Positions 44,646-53,000 of a DNA stretch of 64,000 nucleotides are shown piece after piece; positions within the stretch are counted from its first letter, which is position 1; each line of letters starts with the position of its first letter. The translations under genes and the position numbers were made by a program. The DNA is from Cryobacterium arcticum. Its GTDB lineage: Bacteria > Actinomycetota > Actinomycetes > Actinomycetales > Microbacteriaceae. The stretch is from assembly GCF_001679725.1 (NCBI RefSeq), contig NZ_CP016282.1:1550001-1614000 (forward strand), written 5' to 3'. The notes beneath the pieces are model-generated. The model ran no database searches. It worked only from the letters and a program-made list of their open reading frames with translations, and was not told the DNA's origin.

Positions 44646-46018
44646 GTGGTGCCGTCCTGGGGGTCGGGGTGCGGGGCGCTCCGGTCGGGGAGAGCCTGGT
44701 CGGCCGGGGCCGGGGCCTGCTCCGGCTGGTCGTGGTCGGACTGGCCGTCGAGGGGGAGGGTGAGCCGGATCTCGGTACCGGTGCCGCCCGGGCCCGCCTG
44801 CACCACGGCGGTGCCGCCGGCCCGTCGCATGCGGGCCAGGATCGACTCCCGCACCCCCATGCGGTCGGCGGGGATCTGGTCGAGCGCGAAACCCGGGCCC
44901 CGGTCGGTGACACTGACGTCGATGGCGGTGGGCGAGGACTCGACGTAGACGGACACCCGGCCGCCGGCGTGCCTGGCCGCGTTGAGGATGGCCTCCCGCG
45001 CGGCCGCCAGGAGGGCTTCCGGCACATCCCGGTCGATGCTGCCGACCGCGACCACGTCCACGTGCACGGCGAAGTCGCGCTCAACTGTCGTCGCGATGCC
45101 GCGCAGTTCCGCGGCCAGATCCACCGGTCCGGTCGCCGAGCCGGTGAACAACCACTCGCGCAGATCGCGTTCCTGGGCGCGGGCGAGCCGCGCGGCATCG
45201 GAGTGCGGTCCGGCCTTCTGCTGGATGAGGGCGAGGGTCTGCAGCACCGAATCATGCAGATGAGCGGCCATCTCGGCCCGTTCGGACTCCCGCTCGCGCA
45301 GGGCACGCTCGTCGGACAGATCGCGCATCAGGCGCACCGCCCACGGGGCGACGACGACTGCCACCCCCACGAGCACCGACAGGGCGGCCACGACGACGGT
45401 CCAGATGTTGGGGTTGTCACTGGTGACGAAGAACAGCAGGATGCCCAGGGCCACCAGCACCAGCGCGCCCAGGGCGCGCACGAGCGTGCCGGAGCTCCGC
45501 GGCCCTGCTCCGCTGCGGAGCTCGGCGAACTGACGCCAGGCCAGCCCGGTGCCCGCCAGGGCGACGATCGCGGGGATGATGGCATCCACCGGCAGCGCGG
45601 CACCCAGCCGGTTGGCGATGAGCGCGCCCGCCGTGGTCACCAGCGCCAGGCCCAGGAGGATCTCGGTGACCGGTGCCTGCCGGGAGGCGGCGGCCTCACC
45701 GTCTGCCTCCCCGTCTGCCCTGCCGGTCGCCGTGCCGGCCGGGGTGAGGACCGCCTTGGGCAGGTCCGGGCGGCCCGCGTCACCCAGGGGGTGCGCGGAC
45801 TCGTCGGGGGTGGTGGCCCACAGCCAGCCGTACAGCAGCACCCCGGCGCCGCCGCACAGGGCCAGAACGACGGCGACAGTGCGCACGTAGGTGACCGGCA
45901 GGCCGGAGTGCCGGGCGAACCCGGCGCAGACGCCGGCGATGATGCGCAGGCGTGGCCGCACAAGCTGCCCGCTGAGGCGGGGTCCGGTGGGACGCACGGT
46001 GGTCACAGGTCCATCCAA
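44642..46018 (-). CDS. PspC-domain histidine kinase
   Basis: 458 residues. An N-terminal PspC domain (about 15-75; IIAGVCAGFARHSGLPVTYV) leads into four or five more membrane segments (to about 215). A HisKA_3 helix follows with the phospho-His in HLHDSVLQTLALIQQKAG near 250, and an HATPase_c end with NAARHAGG near 355 and DRGPGFALDQIP near 378. The sensor resembles envelope-stress kinases of the LiaS/DesK type. It is coupled to the response regulator by ATGA and divergent from a second PspC gene. Confidence 0.9.
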   Translation of the reverse strand: MDGPVTTVRPTGPRLSGQLVRPRLRIIAGVCAGFARHSGLPVTYVRTVAVVLALCGGAGVLLYGWLWATTPDESAHPLGDAGRPDLPKAVLTPAGTATGRADGEADGEAAASRQAPVTEILLGLALVTTAGALIANRLGAALPVDAIIPAIVALAGTGLAWRQFAELRSGAGPRSSGTLVRALGALVLVALGILLFFVTSDNPNIWTVVVAALSVLVGVAVVVAPWAVRLMRDLSDERALRERESERAEMAAHLHDSVLQTLALIQQKAGPHSDAARLARAQERDLREWLFTGSATGPVDLAAELRGIATTVERDFAVHVDVVAVGSIDRDVPEALLAAAREAILNAARHAGGRVSVYVESSPTAIDVSVTDRGPGFALDQIPADRMGVRESILARMRRAGGTAVVQAGPGGTGTEIRLTLPLDGQSDHDQPEQAPAPADQALPDRSAPHPDPQDGTT

Positions 46019-46039
46019 GCACGCCCAGAGTTGCCGGTC

Positions 46040-46075
46040 GCACCCTGATTCGCAGGCTCAGGGTGCAATCAGGGT
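46040..46075. promoter_or_regulatory. Three-copy ACCCTGA/TCAGGGT motif between divergent PspC genes
   Basis: GCACCCTGA (46040-46048) faces TCAGGGTGC (46058-46066) as a perfect 9-bp inverted repeat with a 9-base loop, and a third half-site ATCAGGGT follows at 46068-46075. The two TCAGGGT copies are 11 bases apart, one DNA turn. The place (102-base gap between the kinase gene and the PspC/repeat gene) suggests binding sites for the LuxR-type regulator of this cluster. Confidence 0.6.
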
Positions 46076-46120
46076 CTTCCCCCATGGCCGCCGTGCCGCA
46101 GGGCGCGAGAGTATGAAGCC

Positions 46121-47860
46121 ATGACAGAAGCAGGGTCCACCACCACATCGGGTTCCGCCTACGGAAACACCGGCCAGCCCAAGCCGCCCGGCGGCGCCGC
46201 GTTCTTCGACTGGGTGCGAGGCCTCGGTTTCGTGCGCGGCCGGGACCGTTGGCTGGCCGGCGTGTGCGGGGCGATCGCGTCCCGCACCGGTCTCGACCCG
46301 CTGGTCGTGCGCGGCATCGCCGTGGTGATCGCGATCCTCGGTGGGCCGATCTTCTTCCTCTACGCCGTCGGCTGGGCCCTGATGCCCGACGAATCCGGGC
46401 GAAGCCTGGTGGAGCAGGCCGTACGCCAGGTGTTCGAGCCGGCCATGATCGCCGTCGGCGTGCTCCTGTTCTTCACCTTCGTCCCCTGGATGCAAGGCAT
46501 CTGGTGGCAGGGCCCGCCCGAGGTCTGGGGCATGCCCGGATGGCTCGAGGTGCTGTTGCGCACCAGCTGGGCCATCGGGCTCACGGTGGGCATCATTCTC
46601 CTGGTGATCTACATCGCCAAGCGGGTGCCGTCACCGCGCGGCCGGCCCACCACGGGCTACGGCAGCGCGTCCCCGCAGCCCTCGCGGTACGGCAGTGCAC
46701 CCCCGTACGGCAGTGCACCGCAGTACGGCGGCACACCGCAGCCCGGCAGCGCACCCCAGCCCAGCGCGGCATCCGACGCGACCGCCGGCGCCGGAACGAC
46801 TGCCCAGCCGGCCCAGAAATTCCCGTCCGACGCCGCGCCCTCCGCATACCCCGCCGCCCGCCCCACCGCGTCTTTCGTGCCACCCATCCCGCCGGTGCCG
46901 GAGCCACCGGCCGCGACCGCTTCGGCCACGCCCCCCACGGTCCCGGTGCCGCCCGTCCCCGGGAGCACGCCGCCGGCGGGCCCCTCGCTCTGGGATGACC
47001 TGACCGGCCGCGGTGTGCCGGCAGCACCGACGTCCGGTGGAACCGCGCCCTACGGATCGGCAGCGTACGGATCCGCACCTTATGGAGCCGCACCGTCTGG
47101 GTCCGCACCGTACGGGGCGACCACGTCCGGCTCCGGCGGATACGGGTCCGGCTCCGGGGCTGCCGGCTACGGTGCCGCAGACACCGCGCGGCCCTTCGAC
47201 CCCGACCGGTACCGGGCGCTGCACCGCCGCAAGCACCTGGGCGCCGGCTACATCGCCGTCGTCAGCGGAATCGCCCTCAGCGTCGGCGCCGTGGCCGCCT
47301 CGTTCGTCGCAGACGGCTCCTGGTCGAATAGCGCCTTCCTGGTGGGCGCGTCCGCCGCGCTCGCCGTGATCGCCCTGGGAATCGTGATCGCCGGAGTCCG
47401 CGGCAAGGAGGGCGGCTGGCTGACCTTCTTCAGCATCGTGCTGGCGGTCTCCCTGGCCTGGACGGCATTCATTCCTGCCGGAACCGACGTGGCCACCTTC
47501 GGTGACCCCACCTGGCAGTACAGCACCGACAGCCCCACCGGTTTCGCGATGATCGCCGGCGCACCCACCATCGACCTCACCGACCTCGACACCGCGCCGT
47601 CAGGCACCTCCCGCGAGGTCGACGTCTGGACCGCGTTCGGCGACGTGGAACTCGTACTTCCCGACAACCGCACCATGGCCGTGGAGGCCAGCAGCCTCGC
47701 CGGTGGGATCGACTACGGCACCAGCAACGACCTCGACCGGGGCGGTGTGCTCTTCCACGACTCGCGGGTGGTGGCTGAGGGCGCCGGAACCGGCGTGACC
47801 ACGGTCCGGGTCTGGACGCTCTTCGGCCAGGTCACCATCAACCAGCCGGTAGAACGGTAG
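46121..47860 (+). CDS. PspC-domain membrane protein with Tyr/Gly/Ser/Pro repeat linker
   Basis: 579 residues. A PspC domain (about 30-95; RDRWLAGVCGAIASRTGLDP) with membrane segments, two further hydrophobic segments to about 170. A disordered linker of some 210 residues (about 180-370) follows, with repeats of YGSAPYGAAP type and Pro/Thr stretches. Then three membrane segments (about 385-460) and a C-terminal beta domain of about 110 residues, with DVWTAFGDVELVLPD and VWTLFGQVTINQP, as in LiaF/toast-rack proteins. It is the probable output or partner of the divergent kinase. The ATG may be almost leaderless (TATGAA box 13 bases away). Confidence 0.8.
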   Translation: MTEAGSTTTSGSAYGNTGQPKPPGGAAFFDWVRGLGFVRGRDRWLAGVCGAIASRTGLDPLVVRGIAVVIAILGGPIFFLYAVGWALMPDESGRSLVEQAVRQVFEPAMIAVGVLLFFTFVPWMQGIWWQGPPEVWGMPGWLEVLLRTSWAIGLTVGIILLVIYIAKRVPSPRGRPTTGYGSASPQPSRYGSAPPYGSAPQYGGTPQPGSAPQPSAASDATAGAGTTAQPAQKFPSDAAPSAYPAARPTASFVPPIPPVPEPPAATASATPPTVPVPPVPGSTPPAGPSLWDDLTGRGVPAAPTSGGTAPYGSAAYGSAPYGAAPSGSAPYGATTSGSGGYGSGSGAAGYGAADTARPFDPDRYRALHRRKHLGAGYIAVVSGIALSVGAVAASFVADGSWSNSAFLVGASAALAVIALGIVIAGVRGKEGGWLTFFSIVLAVSLAWTAFIPAGTDVATFGDPTWQYSTDSPTGFAMIAGAPTIDLTDLDTAPSGTSREVDVWTAFGDVELVLPDNRTMAVEASSLAGGIDYGTSNDLDRGGVLFHDSRVVAEGAGTGVTTVRVWTLFGQVTINQPVER

Positions 47861-47869
47861 GAGAACACC

Positions 47870-48304
47870 ATGACCAGTCTCAACAACACCCCCGACAACA
47901 CTCCTGACAGCACCCCCGACAGCAGCCCCAACGACATCCCGGCCGGCAGCCCGAGCATCGCTGCCCACCCGGATGTGCACGCATCCGCGGACTCGGAGCC
48001 AGACACCGCCGCGTACGGCACGTCCTCCACCAGCACGACGCCGACCGGCACGGCGCCCACAGACGCCGCTCCGGCGCCCCAGCCGGCGGCACCTGCGGCG
48101 GCAGCATCCGCGCCCCGGCGCCGGCCGTTGTTCTCGACCATGCTGTGGGGCGCGTTGATGCTCGCCCTGGCGGCCTTCGTCGCGGCTCGCGAGCTGGTGC
48201 CGGGCGAACTCGACCTGGTCACCTGGCTGCTCACCGCCGTGGTGGGTATCGGTCTGCTGCTCGTCGTGGCCGGCATCGCCGCGGCATCCCGGCGGGCCGG
48301 CTAG
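47870..48304 (+). CDS. Hypothetical membrane protein
   Basis: 144 residues. A Thr/Pro/Asp/Ala-rich disordered start to about 80, with several DNTPDSTPD-type repeats, then two hydrophobic segments: LWGALMLALAAFVAA near 90 and WLLTAVVGIGLLLVVAGIAA near 118-137, ending ASRRAG. It begins 9 bases after the PspC gene with AGGAGA upstream, so it belongs to that operon and probably to the same envelope system. No known domain. Confidence 0.7.
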   Translation: MTSLNNTPDNTPDSTPDSSPNDIPAGSPSIAAHPDVHASADSEPDTAAYGTSSTSTTPTGTAPTDAAPAPQPAAPAAAASAPRRRPLFSTMLWGALMLALAAFVAARELVPGELDLVTWLLTAVVGIGLLLVVAGIAAASRRAG

Positions 48305-48331
48305 AGGCGTCGTGCGGCGACTCCGCCGGGA

Positions 48332-48745
48332 TCAGACGACCCTGAAGACCTTGCTGATCACGGGTTCGGCATCCGTCAGCTGCCAGTCCGGGTCGTCGAG
48401 GTACGTGCGGATGGCGGGAACCAGCGTTTCCCAGTAGTCCCGGTGCACCGTGCGCCAGTGTTCGAGTGTGGGGGATTCGTGCCGGGCCAACTCCAGGGTG
48501 GCCTCGGCTGCGGTGGTCTCGACCACCTCGAGAACCTCGATCACGGCGACCCTGAAATCACCCGAATCGACCAGCGCGTACCGTGACCCGGCTTCGGGCA
48601 GCGCCTCACCGGTCATCTCGTAGGCGACGCGCAGGTTGGATGAGCCGGTCTTCGCGCCGCTCATGACCAGGGCCACCATGAGTTCGCGGAACTCGCCCGG
48701 TTCGCCAAATACGAGTGGTGGAAGCGTGGTGATCTCGGCGTGCAT
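48332..48745 (-). CDS. ASCH-like (PUA-fold) protein
   Basis: 137 residues. LPPLVFGEPGEFRELMVALV at the start, ALVMSGAKTGSSNLR near 27-41 (the ASCH G-x-K-T-like turn), LPEAGSRYALVDSG near 50, AVIEVLEV near 66, and a C-terminal YWETLVPAIRTYL. The fold and length fit ASCH proteins, thought to bind RNA or nucleotides. No partner gene. The start ATG lacks a strong site. The 237 bases to the next + gene show no further feature. Confidence 0.65.
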   Translation of the reverse strand: MHAEITTLPPLVFGEPGEFRELMVALVMSGAKTGSSNLRVAYEMTGEALPEAGSRYALVDSGDFRVAVIEVLEVVETTAAEATLELARHESPTLEHWRTVHRDYWETLVPAIRTYLDDPDWQLTDAEPVISKVFRVV

Positions 48746-48982
48746 GGTGGCTTTCTTTCACGGGCACCCGCGTCCGTTCGCGCGTGGTGGGGAGATCCAG
48801 CTTAGGCGGCACGCGGGGCTGCCCGACGACGACACTCCTGCTCTCCGGCACCCGTCGGTCGCCGTCGACGCCGGCGTCCCGGCCGCGCCGTCGCGCGCCT
48901 CGCCGGACGGCCGTGCCGGTGCCATGATGCGAGGAGCGCGGGCCGCCAACCGAGGCAGACGCGACGACGACGGGAGAGCACC

Positions 48983-49198
48983 ATGGCATCGCGAAAGTGG
49001 AGCGACATGAGCGGAGCCCAGCGGTTCGGTGTGGTGGCCGGGGGCATCGTGCAATTGGTCCTCGCCGGCCTGGCCTGGAGCGACCTGGCCCATCGACCGG
49101 CCAAGAAGGTCAATGGGCCCAAGGGGGTGTGGGCGGCCGTGATCGCCATCAACTACGCCGGCCCGATCGCCTACTTCATCGGTGGCCGCAAGGACTGA
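48983..49198 (+). CDS. Small PLDc_N-like membrane protein
   Basis: 71 residues with two membrane helices (about 16-34 and 47-65) joined by a basic loop with HRPAKKVNGPKGVW. The pattern resembles the PLDc_N domain found alone in many actinobacteria. It has GGGAGAG upstream. Its TGA lies next to the stop of the convergent DszC-like gene (TGATCA). Function unknown. Confidence 0.7.
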   Translation: MASRKWSDMSGAQRFGVVAGGIVQLVLAGLAWSDLAHRPAKKVNGPKGVWAAVIAINYAGPIAYFIGGRKD

Positions 49199-50464
49199 TC
49201 AGGTGTACCAGCTCGGTTCGGGCACCTCGTTGAGCAGCACGTACTGGCCCACCTCGCGCTTCTTATAGGCGGCGGGGTCGTGCAGGCTGTGCGTCCGCAG
49301 ATTGCGCCAGAAGATGTCCAGCCCCACCGCGTTCGCCGACGCCCGTGCGCCGGTGAACTCGTAGATCTTGCTCGTGGTCTCCAGGCCGTCTTCGATGGCG
49401 CGGAGCTTGGCCGCGGCGATGAGCACGGCGATCTCGCCGCGACGGCGTGGGGTCAGGTCCTCCCGCGGCTCGTGCAACACCCGGCTGATCTCGGCGCCCG
49501 CGCGGTCCGCGATGGCCTCGTCCGCCCAGAGCTTGGACTGCAGCTGGCCGTAGCCCTCGAGGAGGTACCACTCGTCGGTCGCCCGCTCCTTGTTGTCGCC
49601 GCCGTACGGCCACGCGCGGGTGGAACTGCGGGTGTATTCCGCCGCCGTCTCGAGGGCGCCCTGGGTGATGCCCAGGTAGAAGTTCGTGAAGACCAGTTGG
49701 ATGGCCGGCACGTTGAGCGTGTTGTAGACCAGCGGCTGGAAGACCTTTCCGACGAACCCGGCGGCGTCGGACCAGGGCACCCGCACCTGGCGGATCTCCA
49801 CCGAGCCGGACTCGGTGAGGCGTTGGCCCAGATTGTCCCAGTCTCCGCCGAAGACGATCCCGGGCTGGCTGGTGGGCACGATCGCGAAGATGTGCGTCTC
49901 GGTGCCCTCGAGAACCCCTTCCAGAACGGTGAGGTCGGCCACCTCGCCCCCGGTGGAGAACGACTTGTGCCCGGAGAAGACCAGCTCCTCGCCGTCCTCC
50001 CGCACGGACAGGTCCGAGTCGCGGGGATTGACGGCGCCGCCGAACAGGAAGTTGTTCCTGGTGTAGAGCTCCTCGACGGCCGCGATCTGCTCGTCGGTGG
50101 CGACGAGGCGGGCGGCCCACGCCCACAGGTAGTGATAACCGAGCAACTGGCCGATGGAACCGTCCCCACGCGCGACGACCCGGATCACCTGGTAAGCGAT
50201 TTCCCAGCTCTGACCGCCGCCGCCGTGAGCGACCGGGCCGAGCAGGGTCACCAGGCCGGAGTCCTTGAGGAGGCGCACCTCGGCATGGGGCGTCAGATTG
50301 GCGCGGTCACGGTCGACCGCGTCGACGATCAGGATGTCCGAGACCTCCCTGGCCCGGGCCAGCCACTCCTCTGCCGATGACGGTTGCGGCGAGCCGGTCC
50401 ACCGGCCGGCGGAGGAGCCGTCGGTGGGAGCGGTGCTGACGCCGAGCTGCTCGGTGTGGGTCAT
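49199..50464 (-). CDS. Acyl-CoA dehydrogenase-fold flavoprotein monooxygenase (DszC/SfnB-like)
   Basis: 421 residues from ATG 50464, chosen for GGAG upstream; the frame opens 56 codons earlier over a tandem repeat. The acyl-CoA dehydrogenase fold shows LLKDSGLVTLLGPVAHGGGG near 70, GYHYLWAWAARLVAT near 110, GHKSFSTGGEVADL near 170 and RNLRTHSLHDPAAYKKREVG near 390-409. The end HDP-AAYK-xxEVG and the missing acid base favour the DszC/SfnB branch, which oxidises organosulfur compounds with FMNH2. A flavin reductase is not in the window. Confidence 0.8.
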   Translation of the reverse strand: MTHTEQLGVSTAPTDGSSAGRWTGSPQPSSAEEWLARAREVSDILIVDAVDRDRANLTPHAEVRLLKDSGLVTLLGPVAHGGGGQSWEIAYQVIRVVARGDGSIGQLLGYHYLWAWAARLVATDEQIAAVEELYTRNNFLFGGAVNPRDSDLSVREDGEELVFSGHKSFSTGGEVADLTVLEGVLEGTETHIFAIVPTSQPGIVFGGDWDNLGQRLTESGSVEIRQVRVPWSDAAGFVGKVFQPLVYNTLNVPAIQLVFTNFYLGITQGALETAAEYTRSSTRAWPYGGDNKERATDEWYLLEGYGQLQSKLWADEAIADRAGAEISRVLHEPREDLTPRRRGEIAVLIAAAKLRAIEDGLETTSKIYEFTGARASANAVGLDIFWRNLRTHSLHDPAAYKKREVGQYVLLNEVPEPSWYT

Positions 50465-50475
50465 GATGTCTCCTT

Positions 50476-50507
50476 CTGTTCGGTGATCGTGCTGTTCGGT
50501 GATGGTG
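50476..50507. repeat. Two tandem 16-base repeats before the DszC-like gene
   Basis: CTGTTCGGTGATCGTG (50476-50491) and CTGTTCGGTGATGGTG (50492-50507) differ in one base. They begin 11 bases upstream of the start codon, in the leader. The rest of the gap up to the topoisomerase gene (50508-50759) shows nothing else that I can support. A role in translation control or as a regulator site is possible. Confidence 0.6.
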
Positions 50508-50759
50508 CCGTGTTCTCGCCGGTCCCGGCCCGTCCTGGGCACCACGAAGAAGCGGCCGGCGGGGGCCGCTGCGAGCGTGTCGACGCCACGGGGTGGGGGA
50601 TTCGGTCGAGGTGTTGCAACCCTAGACAGCACCCGTGGCCGGCACCGGAATACGACCGGAAGTTACGTCGGAGGGCACGGACAGCGGCCGGGTTGCCCGG
50701 AGGCCCGCCCTCGCTTAGCCTGAATGGGCGTCGTGACCGGGCACGGCAGGAGTGGGTGG

Positions 50760-51827
50760 GTGCTGACGATGTCGTCGAACATGCAGGTTGTCCAGGCCGC
50801 CTCTGGCCGGAAGCGGCTGGTGCGCCTGCGGCGCAGCAACACAGCTGGGGTGGGGTACACCCGGCGCCGCTCAGGCCGCGGATTCAGCTACCGGGACGCC
50901 GACGGCCGCACGGTGACCGACCCCGAACTGCGCGCCAGGTTCGCCGCGCTCGTGATCCCGCCGGCCTGGACGGATGTCTGGATCGCCCCGTATCCCAACG
51001 GCCACATCCAGGCCACCGGCGTCGATGCCGCCGGCCGCCGTCAGTACCAGTACCACCCCGACTGGCACACCCGGCAGGACCGGGTGAAGTTCGCCCGCGC
51101 GCTCGAGCTGGCCCAGTCGCTGCCCTCGGCGCGCGGCTACGTCACCCGGAGCCTCCGGCGCACCCCGTCCTCGGCCGACGAGTCCCGGGACCGGGCCCTC
51201 GCCGCCGCGTTCCGCATCCTCGATCAGGGTGCCCTGCGGATCGGCAGCGAGCGGTACGCCGAGGAGAACGGCAGCCACGGGCTGTCCACGCTGCTCCGCT
51301 CGCATGTGCGGGTGACCGGCGACACGGTGGTTTTCGAGTTTCCCGCGAAGAGTGGACAGTCCTGGTCGAGTATTTTGGTGGATGCCGACGTGGCCGGCTA
51401 CGTGCGTGACCAAGACCGTCTGCTCGGTTCGGTGGATCCCGACTACGTCGATGACCCCGAGCGGGTACTGCTCACCTGGATCGACGACGACACTGTGCGC
51501 ACGGTGTCAGCCTCCGACGTGAACCAGTTCATCAAGGATCGCACGGGCGGTGACTTCTCCGCCAAGGACTTCCGCACCCTGCGCGGTACGGTGGCCGCGG
51601 CGGTGAGCCTGGCCCGAACGGGCGCCGAAACGGCCGCCAGAGCCCGCAGTCGCGCCCTGACGACGGCCATGAACGCCGCCGCCGATGTCCTCGGCAACAC
51701 GCCCACCATCGCCCGGTCGAGCTACGTGGATCCGCGCGTGGTGGACGCCTACAACATGGGACGGACCATCGACCCGGCCCGCGCGGCGTCAGCCGAATCG
51801 GAGGTGCGCCGGCTGCTGCTGGACTGA
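50760..51827 (+). CDS. Type IB DNA topoisomerase
   Basis: 355 residues from GTG 50760, chosen because AGGAG (50748-50752) is 7 bases upstream; ATG 50724 and 50769 are alternatives. The DNA-binding part begins with VGYTRRRSGRGFSYRDADG near 31-49 and PPAWTDVWIAPYPNGHIQA near 71-89. The catalytic half has the Arg/Lys sites (RTGGDFSAKDFRTLRGT near 260) and the Tyr in SYVDPRVVDAY near 321. It relaxes DNA through a 3'-phosphotyrosyl link. Poxvirus-like small TopIB. It is convergent with the ligase gene, 18 bases apart. Confidence 0.9.
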   Translation: MLTMSSNMQVVQAASGRKRLVRLRRSNTAGVGYTRRRSGRGFSYRDADGRTVTDPELRARFAALVIPPAWTDVWIAPYPNGHIQATGVDAAGRRQYQYHPDWHTRQDRVKFARALELAQSLPSARGYVTRSLRRTPSSADESRDRALAAAFRILDQGALRIGSERYAEENGSHGLSTLLRSHVRVTGDTVVFEFPAKSGQSWSSILVDADVAGYVRDQDRLLGSVDPDYVDDPERVLLTWIDDDTVRTVSASDVNQFIKDRTGGDFSAKDFRTLRGTVAAAVSLARTGAETAARARSRALTTAMNAAADVLGNTPTIARSSYVDPRVVDAYNMGRTIDPARAASAESEVRRLLLD

Positions 51828-51845
51828 CGTGGACGACCCCGGTCT

Positions 51846-52892
51846 CTAGTCCAGGACCTGGCCGAGGTCGTAGGCGATCGGACGCTCCAACTGGTCGAAG
51901 GTGCACGAGCGCGGTTCCCGGTCGGGCCGCCACCGATCGAATTGCACGGTGTGCCGGAACCGCTCGCCCTCCATGTGGTCGTAGCGCACCTCGAGCACCC
52001 GGTCGGGCCGCAGCCGCACATACGAGGTGTCCTTGTTCTGCGAGAACCTGTTGCGTTCGGTCTCGCCGGCGACCACCTCGCCCGTCTCATCGTGCAGCAC
52101 CAGGGGCTCAAGCTCCTCGACAAGCTCCAGACGGCGGGCGTCACTGAACGCGGATGCGCCACCCACGTTGCGCAGCTCGCCGTCGGCGTCGTAGAGGCCG
52201 AGCAGCAGCGACCCCACCCCGTGGCCGCTCACGTGCGTGCGGTACCCCAGCAGCACCACATCGGCCGTGCGGTGGTGCTTGACCTTGAACATCAGCCGTT
52301 TGCCCGGCGCGTACGCCGCCGCGAGGGGCTTGGCGACCACCCCGTCCAGGCCGGCACCCTCGAACTCGACCAGCCAGCGCCGGGCCAGTGCCGCGTCGCG
52401 CGTGGTGCGGGTGAGGTGGATCGGGTCACCCAGGCTGCCGACCAGGTCTTCAAGGATGGCGCGGCGCTGCTCGAATGGCGTGTCCAGCAGGCTGGTGGAC
52501 CCCCGGGCGAGCACGTCGAAAGCCACGAACGTGGCCGGGGTCTCGTCGGCGAGGCGCCGCACCCGGCTCGCGGCCGGGTGGATGCGTTGGGAGAGTTGCT
52601 CCCAGGACAGATGCTCTGCGCCGGGTTCGCCCGTACGCAGCACGATCTCCCCGTCGAGCACGCACGGCTCGGGCAGCAGCTCCTCGAACGCGTAGGTGAG
52701 TTCGGGGAAATACCTGGTCAGCATTTTGGACCCGCGGCTGCCGATGGCACTCACGGAGCCGTCGAAGGACACGATGCTGCGAAAGCCGTCCCACTTGGGT
52801 TCGTAGCTCAGGCCGCCGGGCACGCTGTCCGGCTCGGGCACGGTGTCCACCGCGCGGGCGAGCATGGGAGAGACGGGGGCTGCGACTGCCAT
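51846..52892 (-). CDS. Stand-alone ATP-dependent DNA ligase (LigD/LigC type)
   Basis: 348 residues. Motif I is YEPKWDGFR with the adenylated Lys near 32, motif III VAFDVLA near 115, motif IV LDGVVAKP near 187, and motif V MFKVKHHR near 205. An OB-fold end follows, with TSYVRLRPDRVLEVRYDHM near 295-313. The N-terminus starts at ATG 52892; the open frame upstream lies in another gene's opposite strand. It seals nicks in end joining or repair. With the polymerase domain at 38007-39035 it makes up two LigD modules as separate genes. A palindrome lies in the divergent gap. Confidence 0.9.
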   Translation of the reverse strand: MAVAAPVSPMLARAVDTVPEPDSVPGGLSYEPKWDGFRSIVSFDGSVSAIGSRGSKMLTRYFPELTYAFEELLPEPCVLDGEIVLRTGEPGAEHLSWEQLSQRIHPAASRVRRLADETPATFVAFDVLARGSTSLLDTPFEQRRAILEDLVGSLGDPIHLTRTTRDAALARRWLVEFEGAGLDGVVAKPLAAAYAPGKRLMFKVKHHRTADVVLLGYRTHVSGHGVGSLLLGLYDADGELRNVGGASAFSDARRLELVEELEPLVLHDETGEVVAGETERNRFSQNKDTSYVRLRPDRVLEVRYDHMEGERFRHTVQFDRWRPDREPRSCTFDQLERPIAYDLGQVLD

Positions 52893-52921
52893 GTCCTGAG
52901 TCTCACCCGCCCGGGCCCGAA

Positions 52922-52935
52922 TGCAAGCTCTTGCA
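52922..52935. promoter_or_regulatory. TGCAAG-CT-CTTGCA palindrome in the divergent ligase/acyl-CoA synthetase gap
   Basis: A perfect 14-base palindrome 30 bases from the ligase start and 66 bases from the synthetase start. Outer CCTGAG (52893) and CTCAGG (52943) also pair. The place suits a regulator acting on one or both genes. The regulator is not known. Confidence 0.45.
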
Positions 52936-53000
52936 CGAATTCTCAGGAAGCCTGGTCGTTCATGCCGCTGCAGGCATCCATCGGTGAGGATGATGGAGGG

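Noticed and set aside
51942..53000. N-terminal extension of the acyl-CoA synthetase of about 350 residues
   Set aside because: The extension lies antisense to the ATP-dependent ligase and has no similarity to a synthetase; the normal start is at 53001.
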